NCBI GenBank assembly: GCA_033032175.1
Contig: CM065321.1
Coordinates: 6,346,501 to 6,410,500, forward strand
Source: Saturnia japonica
Taxonomy: Eukaryota; Arthropoda; Insecta; Lepidoptera; Saturniidae
DNA length: 64,000 nt
Direction: 5' to 3'
This document shows positions 1-11,975 of the stretch, piece after piece; position 1 is the stretch's first letter, and each line of letters opens with the position of its first letter. The translations under genes and the position numbers were made by a program. The notes under the pieces are model-generated. The model was not told the origin of the DNA, did not search any database, and saw only the letters and a list, made by a program, of their open reading frames with translations.

Positions 1-4
1 CAGT

Positions 5-730
5 TTGACGGACAACTGTGATATTCTTACTGCCTCAATTTCGCCACTACAGCAGAGTGTTCAATTCATGTCAGATCAGCAAGTCAGCATCAAAATATCT
101 ATGATGGAATTGGAAAATAGAATAAAGGTTTTAGAAGAAGAGAATAAGAAACAGAACGAAAAATTTAATTCTTTGGCTTCAATCAAATATGAGATGAACG
201 AACTAGAACAGAGAGCTAGACAGAATAATATTGAAATATTTGGTATACCAGAAAGAAAGTTGGAAAAACTCCCTCACATTGTGATGAGTATCGCGAAGTT
301 TCTAGGTGTTGAGTTGGGCGAAGGCGATATCCAACTTACTACACGTATTCAACAAAGGAACTCAGCGGTAACATTCTGTAAGCCCATCTTTGTTAAATTG
401 AATTCTCTCATGAAGAAGGAGGAACTCATTAGTAAAGTTCGCAAGCAAAGAGGACTAAACAGCATTGATATAGGTATTCTAGGTGATGTGCGTCAGATCT
501 TTATAAATGAACACCTCACGTATCATAATAAAATACTTTTAAAAAACACACGCAATGTATGCAAGGATCTGGGGTTTCGGTAGGTATGGACACGAAATTC
601 CAAAATCTACATAAGGAAAAACGATTCTTCCCCTGCCATTCGCATCCGCAGCGAAGAACACCTGGGTATGATAAAGGATGGTGGTCGCAAATATACTCCA
701 AACACTCATCATGGCCAGGGCACACCATAG
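5..730 (+). pseudogene. LINE ORF1 protein, one in-frame stop
   Basis: In this type of LINE, ORF1 encodes an RNA-binding chaperone that packages the element RNA. The reading frame begins at or before position 5. Residues about 30-75 form a charged coiled coil (MELENRIKVLEEENKKQ), followed by the motif RARQNNIEIFGIPE, which is typical of insect LINE ORF1 proteins with a C-terminal domain resembling the baculovirus FP protein family. The frame is interrupted by a TAG at 581-583, where related proteins usually carry Tyr. It then runs on without a frame change through a basic stretch (about RNSKIYIRKND) to a TAG at 728-730. One point mutation is therefore enough to explain the break. The initiating Met is uncertain because the upstream sequence is outside the window. 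Confidence 0.8.
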
Positions 731-998
731 ACGCAGCAAATATCTCAATTAATGGAAAATTTATCAGCATGAAGCTGTTTTATGTAATTTTTATATTTAT
801 TTGTATTCATCACTCTTTTATAAACATGTTTTTCTTACGAACACATACGGGCATTCACGACACATCACACAACATAATACTTCACATACACATACACTTG
901 TTCCTTTTTCACGAATCATTTTAATTATACTAACTTTTATTTTATGTTTTATTATATTATGGCAAATTTTAATACTAATATTATATGTATTCTACCTT

Positions 999-2035
999 TC
1001 AGTTTATTTTCAAAATGCACGTAGTATACGTGGCAAGACACAACAGTTTTGGCTAGGCATGCTAAATCATAATCATGATGTTGTAGCTATTTGTGAAACT
1101 TGGCTGGTATCTAGTGTATACGATTCTGAGCTGTCTGATGCACGTTATGATATTCATCGGTGTGATCGCAGTTCTAGCAGTTCTAACAACTCAGTAGGGA
1201 GACGCAAAGGGGTGCTAGGAAACAGGTTGGCGGAGGAGTTATGATGTTGACGCGTCGCGAGCTAGGTGCAATTCGTATATATTCGGATGATATCCGAAAT
1301 GCCAAAAACTGTGAACTACTTCATTTAAGAATCGAATCACACAATATAAGTACTAATAGAAATCTCCATATAATTTGTGTCTATTTACCTGGATCAGGAT
1401 CTTCACACGACGAGTTGTTGGGATATCTACATTCTTATCTGAATAATTGTCGTTCGTTAATTAATAATGATTACTTATTATTGCTAGGCGACTTCAACTT
1501 GCCTCATATCAGATGGCACGCTGACGATATTGATGGCTATTCCTTGGCATTAGGTAATTTTAGCGAAAATCAATTACTATTTACGGAACTATTATCAGAA
1601 TTGGAATTGAGTCAATTTAACAGAATAATGAACGACAATAACCGTTTACTAGATTTGGTATTTTGCAATACGGACGTAGAGGTGCGACGTTCTGACTTAT
1701 CTATATCCAAAGAAGATATGCCCCATCACCCTGCTTTGACATTGAAATTTACTAACATAAATATTAAACTGCTAAAAATGATACCAATAACTATTTACAA
1801 ATATAAAAATGCTAATTATGATGAAATTAATAATTACTTAAACTCGTTTCACTGGAAACTCAATTTCAGCAAAGAAACAGTTGAAAGTTCAGTCACGATT
1901 CTTTACAATAGATTAGGTACGGTGATTAATACACATGTACCTAAATATAAAAGTTTCCCTAAAAAATTTCCACTATGGTATTCTAAGCCACTAATGAGTA
2001 TTGTCAAAGAAAAGGAGAAATTTCATAAGAAATGA
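999..2035 (+). pseudogene. LINE ORF2, endonuclease (EEP) domain, frameshifted
   Basis: This is the apurinic-type endonuclease domain that nicks target DNA to prime reverse transcription. The N-terminal part is at about 999-1225 (YFQNARSIRG, then AICETWL with the metal-binding Glu). The reading frame then changes by about position 1226 to the frame holding VGGGVMMLT. The second part contains LLLLGDFNLPHIRWH (catalytic GDFN), NRLLDLVFCN and a final PHHPALTL, matching the Asp-His end motif of the family except that the usual Ser-Asp is replaced. A TGA at 2033-2035 interrupts the linker to the reverse transcriptase, and reading continues in that frame to about 2140. No clear ORF2 start codon is visible. 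The upstream hydrophobic stretch in the same frame is probably inter-ORF sequence. Confidence 0.85.
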
Positions 2036-2097
2036 AAGAAGTTTGGTATACCTACGGATTATGATACATTTTCTCTGTTGAGAAGAAGATTTAAAAA

Positions 2098-3891
2098 ATG
2101 CAGATCGCCTGCTGGAGTAGGTACGTCATGAAAAGTGGAGCAGCCATCCAAAATAACCCTAAAAGATTTTGGCAGTATGTAAAAAATTTGAAACATGCCC
2201 CATCTGTTCCTGCACATATCGAGTATGGCTCAAAAACAGCCACTGACGGTAAAGCAATATGTAACTTGTTTTCTGATTATTTTCAATCAGTTTTTTCCCA
2301 CGATACACTGCACGCAAATATTGATAATGTCAGTAATGTTAACAAATTGAATAACATAGGTCAATTGAGTATATCCGAAGCAGAGGTGGAAAAATATATT
2401 CGTAAAATTGACTGTAATAAAGGAGCTGGCTCAGATAAAATACCTCCATACTTCGTAAAAAAGTGCATCAAATGCTTAGTAGTTCCTCTAACGGTTATAT
2501 TTAATAAGTCACTAAAAACAGGCGTATTTCCTAGTAAATGGAAAGAAGCATACGTTGTTCCTATACATAAAGCTTGATCCAAGAGTAATGTTGAGAATTA
2601 CCGGCCAGTATCCCTATTGTCTGTTTTTAGTAAGTTGTTTGAAAAATTGGTGCACGATCAAATATACAGCTCCATTTCTTTGTCTATACCATTGGAACAG
2701 CATGGGTTTATGAAACGAAGATCGACACTATCCAATCTAGCAGTATTTTCAGATTACAGAGCTACAGCTATGGATCAAGGTTATCAGGTGGATGTCATGT
2801 ATACCGATTACTCTAAGTGTTTTGATCGTATTAATCATGATATCCTCTTACTGAAGCTTGACAGGATAGGTGTACACGGTGATCTCTTGAGGTGGTTTAA
2901 ATCCTACATTCACAATAGAAATCAGGCGGTTCGAATTGGGGCATTTCTCTCTGGCTTTCAAACTATTCCTTCAGGTATACCGCAGGGTTCACACCTAGGG
3001 CCATTGCTTTTTAACATTTATATCTCCGATATATCCTCTTGCTTCACCTCCGCCAGGTACCTTATGTATGCCGATGATACCAAAATTTTCAGCGCTATTC
3101 GTACTATTGATGACTGCCACATGTTACAAAATTAACTTTTGCGACTTTGTGATTATTGCAAGTTAAATAAGCTAAATTTAAATGTAAAGAAATGTAATGT
3201 AATATCATACACTAGAAAACATCAACCAATAAATTATATCTATATACTTGACATGTTGCCAGTGCAGAGGGTTTCTGTCGTTCGTGATTTGGGGGTGAAG
3301 ATGGATTCCAAACTGCTTTACACGTATCACTATGATTACATACGTCAGAAAGCTTTAAAAATGTTTGGATACATTTGCAGAGTTGCAAGGCCTTTTGTAA
3401 ACTTAAACTCACTAAAACTATTATATTTTACATACATTAGGAGCTATCTCGATTATGCTTCGCCAATATGGTCACTAGATTATATCACACATAAGACTAG
3501 TCTAGACAACATTCAAAGTAAATTACTAAGATATCTAAATTATAAATTTAATAACGAGCATAAGTCATACTTAATTGATTTAGACTTTTACAATTTAACT
3601 TCTTTAACAAAACGAGGATCTATCTTCGACATGACATTATTATACGATATTTTGAACAACAATATTGATTGCCCCGAACTAGTGAATAGGATTAATTTCA
3701 AAGCACATACAAAAATTATTCGAAATCCGCGCTTATTTGCACCACCGCCAGTTAAACACAATTATGCTAAGAACTCTGTTTTACAAAGATGTTTTAACAT
3801 GTATGACACGAAGTTTAGTCATATTGATTTATTCCAATCAAATAGGAATGTTTTCTTAAAAAAATTAAAATCAAAAAACACATTGAAATAG
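2098..3891 (+). pseudogene. LINE ORF2, reverse transcriptase domain, two in-frame stops
   Basis: This is the reverse transcriptase that copies element RNA onto nicked chromosomal DNA. In order along the frame are: NPKRFWQYVKN, the GAGSDKIPPYFVKK motif, NYRPVSLLSVFSKLFEKLV, motif A (YTDYSKCFD), motif B (GIPQGSHLGPLLFNIYISDI), motif C with catalytic YADD (about 3067-3078) and a long C-terminal region ending at the TAA at 3889-3891. TGA at 2575-2577 (after PIHKA, where relatives usually have Gly) and TAA at 3133-3135 (after CHMLQN) break the frame, but the same frame continues through both. It is in a different frame from the endonuclease part, so another shift lies near 2100-2150. Catalytic residues are intact, so decay is recent or moderate. 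Confidence 0.92.
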
Positions 3892-4260
3892 TCATCATGG
3901 CTGTGAAACAGGAACACAGAAAGGACTCAGTTTACTCTCTATTGCTTATAACATACATACATATACAATTCACATATGCTTTCACTCAGGAGCATATGAT
4001 CCCACCACACCTATACATTCTCACGCACACGCACACTATACGCAGACTCACACTTCCACTCACATTGAGATATAGAAACACATAATACTTCATAATGATA
4101 TTTTTTATGTATATAAATATTTAACCGCTGCATAACAAACAAAATTTAATAATAATTGTTTCGTAATTGGCACCACATGATTGCAAAACATAACAAATGT
4201 ATATTTTGTGTTAAATGTGCTGTGAAGCAATATGTACCAAATAAATAAAAATAAATAAAA
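3892..4260 (+). repeat. LINE 3' untranslated region and AATAAA-type tail
   Basis: The stretch after the ORF2 stop is rich in CACA/CATA dinucleotides and ends in repeated AAATA/AATAAA units at about 4239-4260. This is the usual position of the 3' end of a LINE. A target-site duplication could not be established because the 5' end is outside the window. Confidence 0.6.
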
Positions 4261-7200
4261 TATATAACTCATAATAACGCTTTTAAAATTGAAATAGTGG
4301 AAGTTAAGTTAAACGCGTACAGAGAGGCAATAATTGTAAGTGTGGTGAAAACGTCGTGTTTATGAACTTTAAAACAACGGAAGTGCTACATACAGGACCC
4401 AGTTGAGTACAATCTATTTAGATATGAGCGCTCAGTTCATTCGGATCTCTCGTACACGGTTATTGCGATGTCACACCACCTATATGAAAATTTAAGTTTT
4501 TGGTGTCGCGACTATGTCGAAGATATTATTTTTTTTTTTAACTTAATAATCATCTTATTCAGTTTATTTGATAAATAAAGTTTAATATTACTTATTGATG
4601 CCGAGAATACCTTACCGAACAACTTCCGTGTTTAAAACATCGACTTTAGTATATTTTTAAACAACAATTACATCGGGTAAGTTACACGGAAACTCATTAT
4701 CACCATTTTTTACGCCCCTTTCCCGGCACAAAGGAAAATAATAATTTCAAAGTTTTAAATAAGTAGATAGATGTAGAAATTTTAAGGCACTCGTATATTA
4801 TGATTATGATTGTGATAAAATTACTTGTCAAATAGTATTAAATATTCAGTTTCAGTATGAGCATTTGTAGTTTGAAAGTCTGTGCATTGAAATTATAATA
4901 TTTAGTTTTATATGATATAAATAGTACACCTGTATTTAAACAAAGGGAAAAAGGTTGTTATAATTAACTACTTTTGTTGATAAATTTGTTACGGTTTTAT
5001 TACAGTTGTAATTTGTAGTTCGCTTATTGAAAACATCGCTCAAAGTTCTGAGAATATAACTAGACTAGTATTATTAAACTTAGTTGTACGTGGTAGTATT
5101 CTTTCCCTTGAACTATTATACTTTATACATTTCTTCATATATCAAATAAAATTAATTATAAAACAAAAATTGCACTAAATAAAACTAATGTTACAACGGT
5201 TTAAGCTTTTTTTTTATTCCATTATGGTGTTCGTTTTTAGAGTCATTTGTTAAAGCGCCCCCAAATTCTTAACACAACTAATTGAAAAGTTAAAGATATA
5301 TTTCAGGCTATATTTTACTTACTCGTTTGTTACAATAAAACTGAATGTATAATAACATAAATCAATCGTAATATCATAATCATAAAATAATGAGAATGTA
5401 ATGTTAAATTGAATAATAATCCATACCATACAATGTTATTTACATATACGGTAATGATTTTAGAACTAAAATTATTAAACGGATTTTATAAATATGGTAC
5501 ATGGACAATATTAGAGTTAACAATTACTTTTCATCTCGTATTATAGAGAAAAAAAAAACGCCCCAGACACAGATATTGAATTGGGTTAAATATTTAATAA
5601 TAAAATTGTGTACGCATAAAATCATACTCGAGTCCGGAGTATCACGTACTTATGATCTAAAAAAATATATATATGAACGATACAACCGAGCTTATGAAAC
5701 ACGCTCGTCCAATATCAGAATTCCCCGCGTCAACCCAAAAGGAATAATTTCAACCCACACATTATCAGGTCAGCAGACGCTCTGTGGTTTGAATATATGT
5801 ATGTTATGAAATATTCGCAGCTCAAACAAATGTGATTCTGGATATCACATTGCAAATGCATTTTATTGTGTGAATCTACAATACAATACAATTATACGAA
5901 CAGCGATTTACATTAGTTTACAAATAAAATAGTACATAAATTTTGTCATAAAATTTATTTACCTATTGGAGTTTTTCAAGATATCGAAAGAAAAATATTG
6001 TTTTTAAAATATTAAATATTATACTCCAATAAGGCAGAATACACTAGTTATAACTTATGCCGATCCCATATATTGCATTGCGCGTGTCCTAATAATATAA
6101 AAAAAAAGATGTCGTGTCATATTAAAAAGAAATAATTTATAATTTGTATGCTAATATTTTTTCCATCAACAATTACATTTATTTATTTCTTTCTAATAAA
6201 TAACAATATTATAGTTGTAAAGTAAAATTATTAGGTAAAAACGTTTCGTTACATATGAACTGTATTTGTTTCGTTTTCAAAGTATGATAAGTATATTAAT
6301 AATTTTAAACCTACAATATATAAATGAAAGCGAAAATAATTCAACTGAATACATGACTCGTCGACCCTCTTACAATATTTATTGTCAAAGCTAAATATAA
6401 TAGCAACGTACAACATAATGCTTACTTGTTGACGGTGAAGTTAATGATAGATAATGCCTTTTTCTGATTGTAGGTATATTCATATTAAGTAAGCATCGGT
6501 AGTTTAATAACTGTTAGTGTAGATTTCAAACACGATATATTGGGTATGGATTGTTTTTATCTTCCAATCAATGAGCAGCTGGCACTCAAAGTGATTACTA
6601 CGATTTAGTTCAAATTATAAATATTTCTATGAATTTAAAACTTAAGGAACATAAATGTTTATAGTTCTGAAGCTAAACCCTTTTTTATTTCAACAAAAAA
6701 CTTTTTTATATTTGCTAATAGATTTTTTCTAAGCTCGCTTTCGTTAACTCGTTTTTTACGACTCACCAAGTTATTCACTTTTGTACTTTTTTTATAAAAC
6801 TTTCCAAACTTAATTTCATTCTAATGGTTTATCAGATCATAACCGTAATTAATGCGACTGAAAATCACCTAAAATAGAGCCTATATAAAACCCGTGAACT
6901 TTACAATTACTGACAAAGTTAATTTTAGTAAAATGGTGAATAGCAGGTAATTACACTTTGAACCAAAATGTCCGTTTCATGAGTAAAGGTGGAACTTACA
7001 AATAGCACTGGCATCACCAACTTTATGAAAAGACTGATTAATGTAATAGAAATATCGTCTAGGGATGACCTTCCACCTTTTTTATTAATCTCGCGTACGA
7101 ACTAAATTACGTGTAATATAAATGGACAGCATTACGTCGAAATGGCTGAATAGAAATTGTCCTTGTAACACCTTTCTGAATCGCTACAAATGGTGCTAGC

Positions 7201-7433
7201 AGATGGACGTGTAATCAGCATTTGGCAGCGGCAATGATTTCAAATAAAACGTAAATATTAGTGTTTATTTTGAACATCATAAACTTGCAAAAATTAATAA
7301 TAACATTTTTCCCAGTAAATATTTGTGATTTTATAGAGGTCTAGCGGTGTGCCTGCGGCTCTGCATGTGTTTGATATTACGCAGTAGTTCAATTCATCCC
7401 ATAACTTTAAATGTATTCATATTATTTACAATT
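4261..7433. other. AT-rich DNA, nothing recognised
   Basis: No coding region, RNA gene or clear repeat was seen. A 102-codon frame at 5501-5809 has no recognisable motif and ordinary AT-rich composition; I treat it as chance. Confidence 0.6.
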
Positions 7434-8135
7434 CATACAACCTATTAATTGAGGAATGACATGTACTTCCCGTGTACAATTTTCATCAAAATTGGTTGAG
7501 AATTATCAAAATTGTTATTTTTTTACATGTTTTTGAATCTAATGTTGTCGATTCTTATAGCCTATCAATTATTACGAAATCACGTATGCATTCCATCTAA
7601 GAAATTGTGTCAAAAGTGGTTGAGAATTAATATAAATTGAAATTGATTTTTTTTACAATTTATACATTTTTTGACAATTCTTATAGCCTATAAATTATGG
7701 AATGACTTATACTTCCAGTGTACAAAAATTCATCAAAATCGTAAAAGAATTAATGAAATTTTACTTTTTTGGAATTTCATTTTCTTAAGTTTCCTAAAAG
7801 TGTTATTGAAAATTCTCATAGCTCATCCTTCATTTATGGAACGACATACAAAATTTATACTTTCCGTGTACAAAATTTCATCAAAATCAGTCAAGAATTA
7901 ATGAAAATAGTTTTTTTCGAAATATTTTTTTTAACGGTTTCTAAAAGTAATATTGATATTTCATAGACCTTACCAATTGACCAATGACATAAGCCTTCCT
8001 ATGTATAAAATTTCATAAGGATCGTTCAAGCCGTTTTTGAATTAAATCTGGACATACAAACAGACAAGCAAATTTTTTAAAGACATATTCGTGATCAGTG
8101 TCATTCATATAGTGTGTATAACTGGAAATTTTGGA
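7434..8135 (-). repeat. Array of five diverged 115-150 bp repeat units
   Basis: Five successive units share the phrases 'ATTCTTATAGCCTAT', 'GGAATGACATA', 'GTGTACAAAATTTCATCA' and 'GAATTAATGAAAAT'. They begin near 7434, 7551, 7675, 7810 and 7958. The last unit runs into 'GACATACAAACAGACA' and 'CGTGATCAGTGTC'. The reverse complement of that end matches the sequence at 28865-28990, so this is an internally expanded copy of a dispersed element, oriented on the minus strand relative to the copies at 28821 and 36065. It does not code. Confidence 0.75.
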
Positions 8136-9197
8136 AAAATATTAAATGTACACAGAAAACTACGGAACTATTCATTTAGATAATAGACAATTATTAAGAA
8201 AGTATACATTATCTTGAGATGATTAATTAAGACTGCTACCGTAAGGCAGTGAATTAGTTATCGTCTTTCATTTCGTTTTAGTTATTATTGTAGAGGAAAC
8301 ATAAAGTATTTTTAACAAGTATTCACTTATATTTATCATGTAGAATACAAGACTAATTTTAACAATAAAGAAAACCAATGTTAATGGTTTTGAAGAGTTC
8401 CCTGGTGTATCTTCGAAGTTTAAGGCCCAATATATCCCCTTTCCAGCGAAAAAAGAATAATCTAAATCAGTCCATAAATAATAAGATATGACTGAAAGAG
8501 AACACCATAAAAAAATACAATCGAATTGAGAACCTCCTTATTCTTTTGAAGACGTTAAAAATGTATATTGTCTATTTTATTATGTCAGTTTGAGTTTCTA
8601 AACTCATTGTTCATTTTCATGTTAGTTATATAGTATTGCACAGTTTATATAGTTCACGTATCTATATCATGTTGTCTTATGTAGCATTCTTATAGTTAAT
8701 GTCTAAATAAAATAAAACATTTAAATATTATTATAATATTCAAATTTAAGTGGTAATTTAATTTAATGTTGACATTTCCGATTTTAGTCATTCATGATTA
8801 TGTTATTAGTATTTCCTCGACCCAGATACAAAATATCTTTATAGTATAAAGTCTGGTTAATGAGTTAAACGCTTTGAAATTTTGACTAAACAGCGGGTAT
8901 GTGCTACTTTTAATCCCATTAATAAAATTTAAAAAGTAACAATAAATAAATTATGTAGTGGAATTTCTACTACATTTAATGAACTATATAACTGCATTGT
9001 TTGTATTAAAATTTTAGATATTATAATTTTACAAACTCAGCTATTTTTAAATTTCTTAACATTTTTTATCAAAATTGCTAATAGTGAGCAGAAAATCCTC
9101 AACGAGTTTCAAGACATAGAAGTCATTTTAGGAGTTAGATCGGTTACAGTGACGATGCATGGCGGCCATTGCTAACACGAGCTACGAACAATGTACC
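8136..9197. other. AT-rich DNA, nothing recognised
   Basis: No gene, RNA or clear repeat was recognised between the repeat array and the mariner-like element. Confidence 0.55.
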
Positions 9198-9199
9198 TA

Positions 9200-9219
9200 T
9201 ACAAGGTGGGCCAGAAAGG
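9200..9219 (+). repeat. Left terminal inverted repeat of the mariner-like element
   Basis: TACAAGGTGGGCCAGAAAGG, the transposase binding end, pairs with the right end at 10476-10495. A TA precedes it. Confidence 0.93.
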
Positions 9220-9316
9220 CGTACGATTGTAAAAACACTCTTGTGTTTGAACCTTATGAGCGAGGGCTGCACGAGTGGTGGGGATGAGAAGCTCGGTTCT
9301 CGGAAATTTAGTCGAG

Positions 9317-10388
9317 ATGGATCGCTTCACCGGAGCACAGCGTGCATTCTGCGTTAAACAGTATTATAAAAATGGCGATTCATGCACTATTGTTCTACGT
9401 TTAGTTCGGCGTGAGTTTGGATTACAGGACGTAAATCACTATCCAAAGGCAAGTGTGATTCGATCATGGGTTAGAAAGTTCGAAGCTACTGGTTCGACTC
9501 TCAAACAGAAGCCTGCGGGACGGGACGCCCAAGGTGAACAAGAACGGAAGACGAAATTGAACAAGTTAGAGCTTCAATTCAACGTAATCCTGGTCTATCG
9601 ACTCGCCAACGTTCAGCTGAATTTGTGGTGTCCAGAACATCTTTGCGTCGCATTTTGTTGAAAGATTTGAATTTGCACCCGTATAAAATTCAACTTGTGC
9701 AGGAATTATTGCCAAATGACCCAATTTTACGACGAGCTTTAGTTGAAACAATGTTGGAACGCTTTCAGAGTGTCAACAATATTCTGTTCTCCGACGAAGC
9801 CCATTTTCACTTAAATGGGCATGTCAATAAACACAATTGCCATTACTGGGCTGCAGAGAACCCACGTGCAAAACATCAAAAGCCTCCGTACTCGCCGAAA
9901 GTAACCGTTTGGGCGGCCATATCAGCACACGGAATTATCGGACCCTATTTCTTTGAAAATCAACAAAGGTAATCTGTCACTGTAAATTCCGACCGATACA
10001 TAGCCATGTTAAGGGACTTTTCTTTCCAAAACTGCAACAATTTGAAGCCTATAATCGTGTGACGTGGTTTCAACAAGATGGTGCGACATGCCATATATCT
10101 AATGCTTCGTTGGCGGCCGTAAATAAGATGTTTGCTGGGAAACTGATATCGCACCGAGGTGACATTGCATGGTCGCCTAGAAGTCCGGATCTAACGCCAC
10201 CGGAATTTTTCATGTGGAGATACCTGAAAAGTAGAGTCTACTCCAATAACCCAGCCACGATTAACCAGTTGAAGACAAATATCCGAGAAGAAATGTGTCA
10301 GCGAGTTTTTACCAATTTGAGGTTCAGATTCAAGGAATGTTTGCTGCGGGATGGTACACACCTGAATGATGTTATTTTTAAGAAATAA
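9317..10388 (+). pseudogene. Mariner-like DDxD/E transposase, several frameshifts
   Basis: This was the enzyme that cuts and reinserts the surrounding transposon. The start is placed at the ATG at 9317 (MDRFTGAQRAFCVKQYY), the usual beginning of the helix-turn-helix DNA-binding part in this group. The first frame holds until about 9530; a second frame (containing SRTSLRRILLKDL and FSDEAHFHLNG, first catalytic Asp) runs from about 9540 to 9972; a further shift at about 10018-10025 leads to the third segment with FQQDGATCH (second Asp) and WSPRSPDLTPPEFF. By position, the third acidic residue is the Glu of PPEFF, 41 residues after the second Asp, which places it with the DD41 (rosa-like) group rather than classical DD34D mariner. 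At least three frame breaks make it a pseudogene. Confidence 0.88.
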
Positions 10389-10475
10389 ATTTCCCAGATG
10401 TCTATTTTAATTGATATAAAGATGTATATATGTATTGTATTTAGTTTTTTTTTATTTATTTTTTAAATTCGCAAC

Positions 10476-10495
10476 TCTTTCTGGCCCACCATGTA
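10476..10495 (-). repeat. Right terminal inverted repeat of the mariner-like element
   Basis: The reverse complement reads TACATGGTGGGCCAGAAAGA, matching the left end at 18 of 20 positions. A TA follows it. Confidence 0.93.
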
Positions 10496-10849
10496 TAACA
10501 AGTTATTAATTAATCGACAAAAGACTAAACACTAACCAACAAAAAAATTAAAATACAGGTACTTCAGTAACACGCCAACTTAAGTGCGTGACCTAAATAC
10601 AAAACAAGGCGAAAATTCCTTAATAATTTACTTTTAAGTAAGAAAATGGCCCACAAAGTTATTTGACCGGCTAACGGCGCACGAATATTTTAATTTCATC
10701 TTCATTTAATAGCGAGTTATTGCAAAATCTCTTCGTCAGAGGTCGCTTAGTGTTTAGAAACAGGTTTCATAATCTGATACGAAATTAATGACTTGAATTT
10801 TTTAAATTGTTATTACAGTAGTACAGTATTAAACCAAAAATAACAGTGT

Positions 10850-10955
10850 CCACTAAGATATCGGCATCGATGTATGGATCGAGAAGTCTATCGACGGGCG
10901 TCGACATCATACCGGCCTGCAAGCCTCTCATTACCTAAATAAACACTCGCACTTA
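10850..10955 (+). repeat. Dispersed repeat, family D, copy 1
   Basis: The segment with 'AGATATCGGCATCGATG' and 'CATACCGGCCTGCAAGCCTC' resembles parts of 25145-25345, 53340-53480 and 59049-59160, all on the plus strand. The shared phrases include 'GCACTGTGCCTGATGGTAA' and 'GCCGGCCTGC'. It is non-coding and strongly diverged. The type of element is not known to me. Confidence 0.5.
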
Positions 10956-10964
10956 CTGCCCGAA

Positions 10965-11228
10965 ATGCGACAACATACCATTACGCCTGTATTCCTCGAA
11001 GGGTTACGCAGAGGTGTACTAATTGTACACCCACAATTCGCCGAGTATGTTTTTAGGTCCCATGTAATAGGGGGCGAGCCTATTGCCATTAATCGGGCAC
11101 GAAACCAAACTCCGAGCTGCTACTGGGAATTTCATAGGAAAAACCCAATAACACTTTGCTTGACCTGGGATTCGAACCCAGGGCCTCGCTCATGGCAGTA
11201 ACGCTAACGACCACTAGGCTAACGAGGT
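10965..11228 (-). mobile_element. tRNA-derived SINE, family A, copy 1
   Basis: Read on the minus strand, it begins with a tRNA-like head (about 11155-11228) containing an A box 'TTAGCCTAGTGGTC' and a B box 'GGGTTCGAATCCCAGG', the internal promoter of RNA polymerase III. A body follows with 'GATTAATGGCAATAGGCTCG' and 'TATTACATGGGACCTAAAA', and then a tail 'ACCTCTGCGTAACCCTTCG' and 'AGGCGTAATGGTATG'. That tail resembles the 3' end of the LINE at 61513-61563. Further copies are at 32396-32603 and 35841-35914. It encodes no protein; a frame across it on the plus strand is incidental. Confidence 0.8.
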
Positions 11229-11975
11229 ACTTATTACCTAGCAAATCGGTAATGTGCCATGCTTTGGAACCTTATTATAGAAACCAAACACTATCACATA
11301 TGTGAAATCCGTATATAAAATAATTTCAAAAACTCTGTTAATTTAACTATCTCTTCCATAGCTATATCATATTAACCGGATAAGTAAAATGAATGCAATG
11401 TTAAATAGGTTACAAGGGCCAAATGTCCTTCGTTAGTTGGCTGACATTGTGCAAATACCACGTATGTGTAACAATACGAATCAATGCTCTCTGTAGTTTG
11501 TGATACGAATTGAGTTCCGACACGGAATTAGCTGAAACTTGTTTCTATCAGCTTTCGTTATTTGTGTGGTATTCGCCACCCCATTTCAATATTTCATTTT
11601 CTCGTTTCTGGTATAAAAGAGTTTAGAATAGTTGGCTCCATACAAAACTCAATAAATATAAAATGACTTCCAGTATAAATCTGTATATCCTGTTTGAATT
11701 ATATTGTGGCGGCAGTTGTTTCGATACGCCATCTGTGAATAGTTTTGATAAACTAGAATGATAATATAAAGTATTGCTGAATCGAGCCAAGGGCAGTTTG
11801 GTAAAAGGAATAAAAATAGAGACATTATGCTGTTTCTCCTTTATTACACCTGAGGTTTTATATGTTTGTTATATTTCAGAAGTGGAATAGACCGCGATGT
11901 CTTTGCTTTCGACCATAGCTGACTATTCTCTTTTTTTTTCATGGGAAATGAGTGTTATGGCTGTCCGAGTGTGAT
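11229..11975. other. Nothing recognised
   Basis: Mixed AT-rich sequence with a slightly GC-richer part near 11440-11580. No gene, RNA or repeat match within the window was noticed. Confidence 0.5.

Larger units (their letters stand above)
1..4260 (+). mobile_element. Non-LTR retrotransposon (LINE), nearly complete, inactive
   Basis: This is a LINE with two open reading frames in the order ORF1 (coiled coil, nucleic-acid-binding type) and ORF2 (endonuclease then reverse transcriptase), followed by a 3' untranslated region and an AATAAA-rich tail at about 4239-4260. The 5' end lies before the window, so full length is not visible. No RNase H domain was seen after the reverse transcriptase. The architecture and the PQGSHLGPLLF and YADD motifs fit the Jockey/CR1 group; I cannot fix the clade by eye. 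Internal stops in ORF1 and several stops and frameshifts in ORF2 mean the copy cannot retrotranspose by itself. Confidence 0.9.
9200..10495 (+). mobile_element. Full-length mariner-like transposon (1296 bp)
   Basis: The two ends are inverted repeats: TACAAGGTGGGCCAGAAAGG at 9200-9219 and its near-perfect reverse complement at 10476-10495 (one mismatch in the core). They are flanked by the dinucleotide TA at 9198-9199 and 10496-10497, the target duplication of the Tc1/mariner superfamily. The inside holds one decayed transposase gene in the same orientation. Length and structure match an autonomous element whose gene has since been broken. Confidence 0.93.

Noticed and set aside
5501..5809. 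102-codon plus-strand frame
   Set aside because: No motif, AT-rich codon content and no splice or promoter context; frames of this length are expected by chance in 64 kb.
7434..8135. CRISPR-like array
   Set aside because: Units differ in length and sequence and there are no short constant repeats with unique spacers; it is a diverged tandem expansion in a eukaryote.
10965..11201. 78-codon plus-strand frame
   Set aside because: It is the antisense of a SINE.
11155..11228. Possible genuine tRNA gene (minus strand) because of A and B boxes
   Set aside because: The head is followed by a body and tail that recur at 32396 and 35841, so it is a SINE; the acceptor and anticodon stems do not pair convincingly.
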